From NCBI GenBank assembly GCA_934122115.1, contig CAKOVU010000004.1:1-64000 (forward strand): 64,000 bases of DNA, written 5' to 3'. The notes beneath the pieces were generated by a model that saw nothing but the letters and a program-made list of their open reading frames with translations, did no database searches and was not told the origin of the DNA. The position numbers were made by a program, and so were the translations under genes. The DNA is from UMGS1901 sp934122115. Its GTDB lineage: Bacteria; Bacillota; Clostridia; TANB77; CAG-508. Positions 23,823 through 32,011 of the stretch are shown here, piece after piece. Each line of letters starts with the position of its first letter. The first letter of the stretch is position 1.

Positions 23823-25352
23823 ATGTTATCAAAAATAAATAGTATAGTTTTGTACGGATTGGAAGGCTATTTAGTAGAAGTTCAATCGGATGTAGCTGCA
23901 GGTATGCCATACTGGGAAGTTGTTGGGCTTCCTGACCTTAGAGTAAAAGAGGCAAAAGAAAGGGTAAGGGCAGCAATAAAAAATTCTGGTTTACTATTTC
24001 CAAGTAGAAGAATAATATTAAATTTAGCTCCAGCAGATTTAAGAAAGGAAGGCACATATTTTGATTTGCCGATAGCAATAAGTTTGTTAGTAAATTTTGG
24101 CTATGTAAAAAAGGTGGCAAAAGACTTAGCTTTTATTGGAGAGCTTTCTTTAGACGGAAAAGTAAACAGTGTGAATGGAATTTTAGCAATTTGCATTGAA
24201 GCAAAAAAACTAGGAATAAAAAAGATAATAGTTCCTAAAGAAAATGCTAAAGAAGGTGCAATAGTAAGTGGAATAGATGTAATAGGTGTTGAGAATTTAA
24301 GCCAAACAATAAATTTTTTAAATGATAATGTTGTAATAGAACCAGAAACTGTAGATTTACAACAAATGTTTTATGATGACTTTATAAGTGATGTTGACTT
24401 TGCTGATATTAAAGGGCAAAGTAGTGTAAAACGAGCATTAGAAATTGCAGCTGCAGGAGGGCACAATTGCCTAATGATAGGGCCTCCGGGTTCTGGAAAA
24501 ACAATGCTTGCTAAAGGCTTTGCTTCTATACTACCAGAATTGAGTTTTGATGAAGCATTGGAAGTAACAAAAATACATAGTATTATAGGAAAATTGCCGA
24601 AAGATAAGCCATTAATGATGAAAAGACCTTTTAGATTTCCACATCATACTATATCGATTCCAGCTTTAATTGGAGGAGGTAAAATACCTAAACCGGGTGA
24701 AATTAGTCTGGCAAATCATGGAGTATTGTTTTTAGATGAGTTGCCTGAATTTAATAAATCTACATTAGAAACACTTAGAGGACCATTAGAAGATAGAGAA
24801 GTATCTATAAGCAGGCTAAATTCTGTAATTACCTATCCATGTAATTTTATGCTAATAGCTGCAATGAATCCATGCCCATGCGGAAACTATGGTTCAGGAG
24901 AAACTTGTACGTGTACACGTGGAGCCATTGAAAAGTATATATCTAAAATAAGTGGACCTTTATTAGATAGAATTGATATACAAATTGAAGTAAACAAAGT
25001 AAAGTATCAAGAAATTAAGAAAGATACTAAAAGAGAAAAATCAGAGGTAATAAGAGAAAGAGTTAATAAGGCAAGAAAAATACAGTTAGAGAGATATAGT
25101 GAGAGTAATATTTATTCAAATTCAGAAATGACACCTAGTTTGATAGAAAAATATTGTAAATTAGATGAAAGGTCAGAGAATTTATTAAAGGGAGCCTTTG
25201 AAAAATTAAAATTAAGTGCAAGAGCATATAATAAGATTTTAAAAGTAGCTAGAACTATAGCCGATTTGAGAGATAGTAAAAATATAGAATATGAAGACTT
25301 AGCAGAGGCTATACAGTATAGAAGTTTAGACAGAAAATATTGGAAAAATTAA
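23823..25352 (+). CDS. comM: YifB/ComM-family Mg-chelatase-like AAA+ ATPase
   Basis: ComM is a hexameric helicase that extends branch migration during natural transformation. The 509-aa product has an N-terminal Lon-protease-like (chelatase ChlI) domain (residues 1-170), Walker A GPPGSGKTMLAKGF near residue 220, Walker B LFLDELPEF and the Cys-rich AAMNPCPCGNYG...CTCT insertion. It is followed directly by dprA, another DNA-uptake gene, and by yraN, a common cluster. Confidence 0.93.
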   Translation: MLSKINSIVLYGLEGYLVEVQSDVAAGMPYWEVVGLPDLRVKEAKERVRAAIKNSGLLFPSRRIILNLAPADLRKEGTYFDLPIAISLLVNFGYVKKVAKDLAFIGELSLDGKVNSVNGILAICIEAKKLGIKKIIVPKENAKEGAIVSGIDVIGVENLSQTINFLNDNVVIEPETVDLQQMFYDDFISDVDFADIKGQSSVKRALEIAAAGGHNCLMIGPPGSGKTMLAKGFASILPELSFDEALEVTKIHSIIGKLPKDKPLMMKRPFRFPHHTISIPALIGGGKIPKPGEISLANHGVLFLDELPEFNKSTLETLRGPLEDREVSISRLNSVITYPCNFMLIAAMNPCPCGNYGSGETCTCTRGAIEKYISKISGPLLDRIDIQIEVNKVKYQEIKKDTKREKSEVIRERVNKARKIQLERYSESNIYSNSEMTPSLIEKYCKLDERSENLLKGAFEKLKLSARAYNKILKVARTIADLRDSKNIEYEDLAEAIQYRSLDRKYWKN

Positions 25353-25365
25353 AGGAGGTATTAGC

Positions 25366-26235
25366 ATAAGCGAGAAGATATGTTGTTTTGAAGAAAAATA
25401 TCCAGATAAACTATTGAAAATAAGGGAATATCCACAAGAATTATATTATAGAGGCAATGTAAATTTATTAAATTCAGAAAAAATAATAGCTATTGTAGGC
25501 TCTAGAGAATGCTCTGAATACGGAAGAAAATATGCGAGATTATTTGCTAGAGCATTGGCAAAAGAAGGAGTAACAATAATAAGTGGATTAGCTATTGGAA
25601 TAGATACTGCAGCACATTATGGGTCTGTATACGAAAAAGGTAGCACGATAGCAGTATTAGGAGGAGGATTAAATAGAATATATCCTAAAGAAAATTTATG
25701 GCTATATAATGAGATTATTAATAATAATGGCTGTGTAATAACAGAGCATGAGGATAATGATGAAACAGTGGTAGCAAACTTTCCAAAGAGAAATAGAATA
25801 ATAAGTGGAATAGCCGATGCGGTTTTAGTTATAGAAGCTAAACATAGAAGTGGAAGTAAAATTACAGCTAGGTATGCGATTGAACAAGGGAAAAAAGTTT
25901 ATTGTATTCCACATAATTTAGATGATGTGAATGGAGTTGGAATTAATGAATTAATATTGGATGGAGCAAAAATGATTACTAGTATAGGTCAAATATTGAA
26001 AGATTTATATGGCAAGATAAAAACCAAGGAAGTAATAGAACAGAAATGCATAGTTCCAGGAAAGTATCAAAAAATATATAATCTAATAAAAGAAAAAGAA
26101 TTATCGGTAGATGAAGTAAGTAAAAAAATAAATGAGAGCATATCTGCAACAAGTGCCATTTTAACAATAATGGAAATAGAGGGATATATAGAAAGAGACG
26201 CAGGCAATACATTTAAAATAAAAGGAGCAAAGTAG
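25366..26235 (+). CDS. dprA: DNA processing protein DprA, with non-ATG start
   Basis: DprA protects incoming single-stranded DNA and loads RecA during transformation. The Rossmann-like core shows IIAIVGSRECSEYGRKYAR, SGLAIGIDTAAHYGS, AVLGGGLNRIYPKEN and RNRIISGIADAVLVIEAKHRSGS. A winged-helix domain occupies the last ~65 residues. No ATG fits the N-terminus. The AAAGGAGG at 25351-25358 is followed 7 bases later by ATA (25366) in frame with ISEKICCFEEKYPDKL, which resembles the usual DprA lead-in, so ATA is my best start. TTG 25414 is the alternative. The 3' end overlaps yraN by one base. Confidence 0.88.
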   Translation: MSEKICCFEEKYPDKLLKIREYPQELYYRGNVNLLNSEKIIAIVGSRECSEYGRKYARLFARALAKEGVTIISGLAIGIDTAAHYGSVYEKGSTIAVLGGGLNRIYPKENLWLYNEIINNNGCVITEHEDNDETVVANFPKRNRIISGIADAVLVIEAKHRSGSKITARYAIEQGKKVYCIPHNLDDVNGVGINELILDGAKMITSIGQILKDLYGKIKTKEVIEQKCIVPGKYQKIYNLIKEKELSVDEVSKKINESISATSAILTIMEIEGYIERDAGNTFKIKGAK

Positions 26236-26588
26236 TGAATGAAAAACAACAATTAGGGAAAATAGGCGAAAACATTGCTAGTGAATATTTAAAGAAAAAA
26301 GGATATTTAATACTAGAAAGAAATTTTGCTTGTAGACAAGGTGAAATAGATATAATTGCAAAAGATGAAAAAGAATTTGTGTTTGTGGAAGTAAAAACAA
26401 GGAGAAATTTAAAATTTGGATATCCAGCAGAAGCGGTTACAGATATAAAGCAAAAGCATATGAAAAGGGCAGCACAGTATTATTTATATAAAAATAAGTT
26501 AAATGGTAGATATGTAAGATTTGACGTTATAGAAATTTATTGGTCAAAGCACGGATATAGAATAAATCAAATAAAACAGATATTGTAG
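26235..26588 (+). CDS. yraN: YraN/UPF0102 endonuclease-like protein
   Basis: The 117-aa protein has the restriction-endonuclease-like core of UPF0102: GENIASEYLKKKGY, RNFACRQGEIDIIAKDE and VFVEVKTRRN, which carries the E...D...ExK metal-binding set. Its biological role is not firmly known. GTG at 26235 shares a base with the dprA stop codon, showing tight coupling in the comM-dprA-yraN operon. No clear terminator separates it from surface cassette B. Confidence 0.88.
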   Translation: MNEKQQLGKIGENIASEYLKKKGYLILERNFACRQGEIDIIAKDEKEFVFVEVKTRRNLKFGYPAEAVTDIKQKHMKRAAQYYLYKNKLNGRYVRFDVIEIYWSKHGYRINQIKQIL

Positions 26589-26688
26589 TAATTGTATAAG
26601 AATAATTTTAGGTATGCAATCCAGAAAAGCAAATTATTTTTATGGAAAATTTTAAACATAGGCTATTCATAAAAAATGAAAATAATAC

Positions 26689-26717
26689 TTGCAATACATA
26701 AAACAGATTGTTATAAT
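26689..26717 (+). promoter_or_regulatory. Outer promoter of surface cassette B
   Basis: TTGCAA (26689-26694), 17-bp spacer and TATAAT (26712-26717), upstream of the inverted repeats. It closely resembles the outer promoter of cassette A, and both are followed by the sequence TGCAAAA. Confidence 0.7.
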
Positions 26718-26752
26718 AATTGCAAAAGGAAAATAACATAACACTTTATTAT

Positions 26753-26777
26753 TTCCTTAAGATATATACTTAACGAA
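26753..26777 (+). repeat. Left inverted repeat of segment B
   Basis: Layout TTCCTTAAG / ATATATA / CTTAACGAA. It matches 26943-26967 inverted at 23 of 25 positions. Confidence 0.85.
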
Positions 26778-26791
26778 CTATTTTTGTAAAA

Positions 26792-26820
26792 ATTATATCA
26801 ATAAAATCCTTGTATTTCAA
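26792..26820 (-). promoter_or_regulatory. Inner promoter of segment B, facing away from the surface gene
   Basis: On the minus strand TTGAAA (26820-26815), 17-bp spacer, TATAAT (26797-26792). The -35 box and the first five spacer bases (TACAA) are the same as in segment A. Confidence 0.72.
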
Positions 26821-26942
26821 TACAAAAATTAAAAAAGCGTTTTTTTATTTTTGACTTAATAAAAACCACTTTTTAAGAAGTATTAAATCTTTGAAAGTCA
26901 GTTGTCTCAAAAGTTAGGGCGATATTTTTTTAGGAAATTTAC

Positions 26943-26967
26943 TTCTTTAAGTATATATCTTAAAGAA
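26943..26967 (-). repeat. Right inverted repeat of segment B
   Basis: A perfect local dyad: TTCTTTAAG / TATATAT / CTTAAAGAA. It ends 52 bp before the ATG at 27020. Confidence 0.85.
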
Positions 26968-27019
26968 AATAGGAATAATAAAATAAATCCTAGAAACAAA
27001 GGAGGAAGTAAGAAAAAAT

Positions 27020-28315
27020 ATGAAAAGTGGAAAAATGATAAAAGAAGAAAGGGGTATAACATTAGTCGCTTTAGTAGTAACAATAGTCATTTTATTAATT
27101 CTAGCAGGAGTGAGTTTGAATCTAGTAATAGGCAATGAAGGAATGTTAACCAGAAGTAAGGAAGCAACAAATAAATATGAAAAACAGGCAGAAAATGAAC
27201 AACAAGGCTTAGATGATATAGAGGATTATTTAAATGGTAATGTAAAACCAATTAAAGTAGCAGTAAATGCAAAAGCAAGTGGAAATGGAACAATAGATGG
27301 ACAAAAACCTAATACAAATAATCCAATAATACCAAAAGGATATACACCAATAAATGCAGGAAGTGCAACATGGGGAGATGGAAGTTCTGCTCCAGCCCAA
27401 AGTTCAGTAGATAATGGCTTAGTAATAAAAGATGATAATAATAATGAATGGGTATGGATTCCAGTAGAAGAAAGTGTGCTTTCAGCTATGTATGCAACTT
27501 CAAATGAAGGAATAGTTTTATCTGGAGACGTTGGAGTAATAACAAAATTGTATACAAAATCAACAAAAATAGGGAAAACTGGAGATACAACAACTATATC
27601 AAGAAGTACACCCAATACAACAGATTATAGAGAGCCGGATATTGTAATAGACAGGGATAAAGATGAAACATATTATAAAACAATATTAGGATTTGATACT
27701 CCAAAAGCAATGGCAGAAGCATTTATAACAGATTATGCAAATATGATAAGTAGCATAAAAAAATATGGAGGGTTTTATATCGGAAGATACGAGTTATCAA
27801 ATGAAGGAGTACAAAAAGAAAAAGCAACATTAACTAATAAAAATTGGTATGAATTATATAAGAAATGTACAACATTAAATGCAAGTGATAAAGTAGAAAG
27901 TAAAATGATATGGGGAATACAATGGGATCTAGCATGTGATTTCATATCTAAAAAAGGAGAGCAAAAAAGCATCACAAATTCTACAACTTGGGGAAATTAT
28001 CCTGATAGTACAGGGAATGCAGCAGTAATGGATGGAGAAACAAAAAAATACGGAAGTAAGCAAGTAACAGGATATAGTGAATATTGGAAAGCAAATAATA
28101 TATACGACCTAGCTGGAAATTGCTATGAATGGACCCAAGACGCGAACAATACCAACAACCGTGCTAGCAGAGGCGTCGACTGTTACACCAATGCCTCAAA
28201 CAATCGAGTATCTCGCCGTGACTACAGCGATGCTTACAGCAGCAACAGCAGCAAACGGTTCTCGCCCCACTTTAATAATAAAGTAGCACGAGAGTTTATA
28301 AATTTAAATGTGTAA
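27020..28315 (+). CDS. Pilin-like surface protein with FGE/C-type-lectin domain, 3' end frameshifted
   Basis: The 431-aa product shares the prepilin-like start (EERGITLVALVVTIVILLILAGVSLNLVIG) and the plan of the protein at 354-1595: linker, then the FGE/SUMF1-type domain (EWVWIPVEES, YGGFYIGRYE, MIWGIQWDLACDF, NNIYDLAGNCYEWT). The last 20 residues (KRFSPHFNNKVAREFINLNV) do not fit the family. Reading the same DNA one base later gives NGSRPTLIIK and a stop at 28284-28286, matching the RSTLYVK ending of its paralogue. One extra A in AAA at 28253-28255 explains this. The ATG at 27020 has GGAGGAAG upstream. The gene lies behind invertible segment B. Confidence 0.75.
   Translation: MKSGKMIKEERGITLVALVVTIVILLILAGVSLNLVIGNEGMLTRSKEATNKYEKQAENEQQGLDDIEDYLNGNVKPIKVAVNAKASGNGTIDGQKPNTNNPIIPKGYTPINAGSATWGDGSSAPAQSSVDNGLVIKDDNNNEWVWIPVEESVLSAMYATSNEGIVLSGDVGVITKLYTKSTKIGKTGDTTTISRSTPNTTDYREPDIVIDRDKDETYYKTILGFDTPKAMAEAFITDYANMISSIKKYGGFYIGRYELSNEGVQKEKATLTNKNWYELYKKCTTLNASDKVESKMIWGIQWDLACDFISKKGEQKSITNSTTWGNYPDSTGNAAVMDGETKKYGSKQVTGYSEYWKANNIYDLAGNCYEWTQDANNTNNRASRGVDCYTNASNNRVSRRDYSDAYSSNSSKRFSPHFNNKVAREFINLNV
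28131..28270 (+). other. Putative DGR variable region (VR2) with one-base insertion
   Basis: By my count 76 of 140 bases are G or C (54%), far above the rest of the gene. Codons are mostly AAC, AGC, GAC, TAC, GCC, CGC and AAT, as expected from substitution at adenines of AAC-rich template codons. The stretch aligns residue for residue with VR1 if one A at 28253-28255 is removed. Confidence 0.6.
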
Positions 28316-28329
28316 AAAAATAATAAAAT

Positions 28330-28389
28330 ACAACTCATCTAATGAAACTATGTATACAAGCATAAGTTGAATTAGATGGGTTGTGTTGT
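28330..28389 (+). terminator. Weak terminator after cassette B
   Basis: ACAACTCATCTAAT (28330-28343) pairs with ATTAGATGGGTTGT (28371-28384) over a 27-base loop. The tail is only moderately T-rich. Confidence 0.5.
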
Positions 28390-28490
28390 TGAATATGGGT
28401 GCCCAAAAGTTATTTATATATTGCAATAATCTTATTGAAAAATAAGGGTATAGGTGATAAAATATGGATATGAAAAATGGAGGAAAAAAG

Positions 28491-31400
28491 ATGCCTGAAT
28501 TTGTACATTTACACGTCCATAGCGAGTTTAGTTTACTTGATGGGGCTAATAGAATAAAAGATTTACCAGTAAGAGCAAAAGAATTAGGAATGAAAGCAAT
28601 GGCTATAACAGACCATGGGGTTATGTTTGGGGCAATTGACTTTTATAAAGCATGCCTAGCAAACGGTATAAAACCAATTATTGGATGTGAGGTGTATGTA
28701 GCACCTAGAAAAAGAACAGATAAAGATCCTAATTTAGATGCAAGATATAATCATTTAATATTACTTGCAAAAGATAATGAAGGATATAAAAATTTAACTA
28801 AAATAGTTTCAATAGGTTTTACAGAAGGCTTTTATTATAAGCCAAGAATAGATAAAGAAGTACTAGAAAAATATCACGAAGGGCTAGTATGCTGCAGTGC
28901 ATGCTTAGCAGGCGAATTGCCACAAGCAATATTAAAAGGTGATATGGAAGAAGCAGAAAGAGTTGCAAATTGGTTCAAAAATTTATTTGGAGAAGACTAT
29001 TATCTTGAAATACAAAATAATGGAATTAGTGAACAAGTATTAGTAAACCAAAAATTAATAGAATTATCTAAAAAATTGAACATAGAATTAGTTGCAACAA
29101 ATGATTCTCATTATTTGAAAAAAGAAGATGCATATAACCACGAAATATTATTGTGTATACAAACAGGAAAGAAAATTACAGATGCAGATAGAATGAAGTT
29201 TGATACAGATGAGCTTTATATAAAATCACCCGAAGAAATGAGTGATTATTTTTCAGGCGTTCCTCAAGCGATAGAAAATACAGTAAAAATAGCTGACAAA
29301 TGCAATGTTACATTTGAATTTGGAAATACAATTTTACCAAATTATGATGTTCCGGAAGAATTTGCAACACACTACGATTATTTAGTAAAATTATGCGATG
29401 ATGGAATAAAGAAAAGATATGGAGAAAATGTAAGTCAAGAAATAATAGATAGAAAAAACTATGAGCTTGGTGTAATTAAGCAAATGGGATATGTTGATTA
29501 TTTCTTGATAGTATGGGATTACATACATTATGCAAAAACACAAGGAATACCAGTTGGACCAGGAAGAGGTTCAGGAGCTGGTTCAATTGTCGCATATGCT
29601 ATAGAAATAACAGATATAGACCCTATAAAATATGGATTGATTTTTGAAAGGTTTCTAAATCCAGAGAGAATAAGCATGCCAGATTTTGATGTGGATTTTT
29701 GCTATGAAAGAAGACAAGAAGTAATCGAATATGTTGAAAGAAAATATGGAAAGGACCATGTTTCACAGATTATAACATTTGGAACAATGTCAGCTAGAAT
29801 GGTAATTAGAGATGTAGGAAGAGTACTGGATGTACCATATGCAGTAGCTGATAAATTGGCGAAGATGATTCCGAATGAATTACATATAACAATAAAAAAA
29901 GCTCTTGAGCAAAATAAAGAATTAAAAAATGAGTATGAAAGCAATCCTGAAACTAAGAAATTATTAGACATAGCAATGGCTTTAGAAGGTATGCCAAGGC
30001 AGGCTTCAACACATGCTTGTGGAATAGTTATTACTAAAGACCCAGTTGTAAGCTATGTGCCATTATATGTTAGAGATGGTATGATTTCTACACAATACAT
30101 AATGACAACCCTTGAAGAACTAGGTTTATTAAAAATGGACTTTTTGGGGTTAAGAACTTTAACTGTAATACAAGATACAATTGATTTAGTAAAAAAAGAC
30201 AAAGGAATCGATGTAGAGTTTGATTCTGATATGAATGATCCTAAAGTATTTAAACAATGGCAGGATGGAAATTCGATGGGAATATTCCAGTTTGAAAGCC
30301 AAGGTATGACCAACTTTATGAAAGAGTTAAAACCAGACTGTCTGGAAGATTTAATAGCCGGAGTTTCTTTATACAGACCTGGACCAATGGACCAAATACC
30401 AAGGTACATAGCAAATAAAAAAGATCCAGACAACGCAGTATATACACACCCAGCATTAAAACCAATTCTAAAAGTAACCTATGGTTGTATGGTTTACCAA
30501 GAGCAGGTAATGCAAATAGTACGTGATTTAGCGGGCTATTCATTAGGAAGAGCCGATTTAGTACGTCGTGCCATGGGAAAGAAAAAATTAGATGTAATGG
30601 CAAAAGAAAGAGAAATATTTATACATGGGCAAGTTGACGAAAATGGCAATGTTGTGGTTCCTGGATGTGTACGTAATGGAATAGATGAAAAATCTGCTAA
30701 TAAGATATTTGATGAGATGGCAGAGTTTGCTAAATATGCATTTAACAAATCCCATGCAGCATGCTATGCAGTTGTTTCATACAGAACAGCCTATTTGAAA
30801 ACATATTATCCACAAGAATTTATGGCAGCTATGTTAAACAGCTTTTTAGGAAATTTGGATAAGATACCAGAATACATAGATGAGTGTAAAAGATTAAAGA
30901 TAGAAATATTAAAACCGGATATCAACCGTAGTTTTACAAAATTTACAGTAGACAATGGAAAAATTAGATTTGGATTAGGAAGCATAAAAAATGTTGGAGT
31001 AGCAGCTGTTGATGCTATCGTACGTAATAGAGAAAAAAATGGAGAATATAAAAGTTTTACTGATTTCTGTGAAAGAATGCAAGAAGAAGCAGTAAATAAA
31101 AAGTGCATAGAAAGTTTGATAAAAGCGGGAGCGTTTGATAGTTTTTCAGAAACCAGAAGCACATTAATGGCGTCTTTTGAAGATATAATAGATACAATAA
31201 ATGGTTCATCAAGAAAAAGCATGCAGGGGCAAGTATCCATGTTTGATATGGGCGGAAATAATGATGATTCAGAAAATGAATTGGAAAAATTAAAATATAA
31301 TTATACAACCCTTAAAGAATATACAGACCAAGAACTATTATCTATGGAAAAAGAGATGCTAGGAATATATATATCGGGACATCCATTAGAAAAATATAGA

Positions 31401-32000
31401 GAGCAGATATTAAAACAAGCCAACATAAATACATTACAAATAAAAGAATATAGCGAATTATCACAAATGGAAAATGAAAATTTAGAAATGATTGATAACA
31501 GAGGAACAAGTGGAACATTACAAGATGGGCAATTTGTAAAATTTGTGGGAATTATAACTTCGGTAAAGAAAAAATATACAAAAAATAATAAAATAATGGC
31601 CTTTGTAACTTTAGAAGATTTATATGGAAGCATAGAAGTAATTATATTTGAAAATTGTTATATGCAATGCTCAAATGAGTTGATAGATGAGAATATAGTT
31701 TTGGTAGAAGGCAGGCTAAGCATAAGAGAAGATGAAGAAACTAAAATTGTAGCTAGAGAAATAAAAAAATTATCAGATGTAAAAAAACAAATGCTTATGA
31801 TAGATATTACAAATTTAGATACGAAGAAAAAAGATAGGCTAAGAGGTGCATTAAAGTTTTTTACGGGCGATAAAAATAATATTCAAGTAGAAATAAAAAA
31901 TGGAGAAAGATTAGATCCAGCAGGAGGTTTATATATAACAAAAGAAATATTGGAAGAGATACAACAAATTGTTGGCGTAGAAAATGCTCAAATACAATAA
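28491..32000 (+). CDS. dnaE: DNA polymerase III subunit alpha (DnaE)
   Basis: This replicative C-family polymerase has 1169 aa. The order is PHP domain (VHLHVHSEFSLLDG from residue 4; ITDHGVMFG), polymerase core with GPGRGSGAGS and PDFDVDF (catalytic aspartates near residue 397), the fingers and beta-clamp region, tandem HhH, and an OB domain near residues 1010-1100 (FVKFVGIITSVKKKYTKNNKIMAFVTLED). It is DnaE, not PolC, since it lacks the inserted exonuclease. I chose ATG 28491, 8 bases after GGAGG, over the ATG at 28464. In Firmicutes with PolC, DnaE extends RNA primers. Confidence 0.95.
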   Translation: MPEFVHLHVHSEFSLLDGANRIKDLPVRAKELGMKAMAITDHGVMFGAIDFYKACLANGIKPIIGCEVYVAPRKRTDKDPNLDARYNHLILLAKDNEGYKNLTKIVSIGFTEGFYYKPRIDKEVLEKYHEGLVCCSACLAGELPQAILKGDMEEAERVANWFKNLFGEDYYLEIQNNGISEQVLVNQKLIELSKKLNIELVATNDSHYLKKEDAYNHEILLCIQTGKKITDADRMKFDTDELYIKSPEEMSDYFSGVPQAIENTVKIADKCNVTFEFGNTILPNYDVPEEFATHYDYLVKLCDDGIKKRYGENVSQEIIDRKNYELGVIKQMGYVDYFLIVWDYIHYAKTQGIPVGPGRGSGAGSIVAYAIEITDIDPIKYGLIFERFLNPERISMPDFDVDFCYERRQEVIEYVERKYGKDHVSQIITFGTMSARMVIRDVGRVLDVPYAVADKLAKMIPNELHITIKKALEQNKELKNEYESNPETKKLLDIAMALEGMPRQASTHACGIVITKDPVVSYVPLYVRDGMISTQYIMTTLEELGLLKMDFLGLRTLTVIQDTIDLVKKDKGIDVEFDSDMNDPKVFKQWQDGNSMGIFQFESQGMTNFMKELKPDCLEDLIAGVSLYRPGPMDQIPRYIANKKDPDNAVYTHPALKPILKVTYGCMVYQEQVMQIVRDLAGYSLGRADLVRRAMGKKKLDVMAKEREIFIHGQVDENGNVVVPGCVRNGIDEKSANKIFDEMAEFAKYAFNKSHAACYAVVSYRTAYLKTYYPQEFMAAMLNSFLGNLDKIPEYIDECKRLKIEILKPDINRSFTKFTVDNGKIRFGLGSIKNVGVAAVDAIVRNREKNGEYKSFTDFCERMQEEAVNKKCIESLIKAGAFDSFSETRSTLMASFEDIIDTINGSSRKSMQGQVSMFDMGGNNDDSENELEKLKYNYTTLKEYTDQELLSMEKEMLGIYISGHPLEKYREQILKQANINTLQIKEYSELSQMENENLEMIDNRGTSGTLQDGQFVKFVGIITSVKKKYTKNNKIMAFVTLEDLYGSIEVIIFENCYMQCSNELIDENIVLVEGRLSIREDEETKIVAREIKKLSDVKKQMLMIDITNLDTKKKDRLRGALKFFTGDKNNIQVEIKNGERLDPAGGLYITKEILEEIQQIVGVENAQIQ

Positions 32001-32011
32001 AGGAGGAAGTA

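Larger units (their letters stand above)
26753..26967. promoter_or_regulatory. Candidate invertible promoter segment B (phase-variation switch)
   Basis: Inverted repeats at 26753-26777 and 26943-26967 (23 of 25 positions match, central 17 exact) bound 165 bp. Each repeat is two 9-bp arms around a 7-bp centre. The centre is ATATATA on the left and TATATAT on the right, identical when inverted but different from segment A. A complete promoter on the minus strand (26792-26820) points away from the gene at 27020. Length, repeat layout, promoter position and the block CAGTTGT-TCAA are shared with segment A. Confidence 0.7.

Noticed and set aside
26902..27138. A 78-codon + strand frame across the right repeat of switch B
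   Set aside because: It overlaps the start of the pilin-like gene in another frame and would not survive inversion of the segment. The product is just Lys/Asn-rich.
354..28315. Formylglycine-generating (sulfatase-activating) enzyme function for the FGE-domain proteins
   Set aside because: They have a pilin-like anchor, variable Ser/Tyr/Asn-rich ends and no sulfatase nearby. The FGE fold is also the known scaffold of DGR lectin-like proteins.
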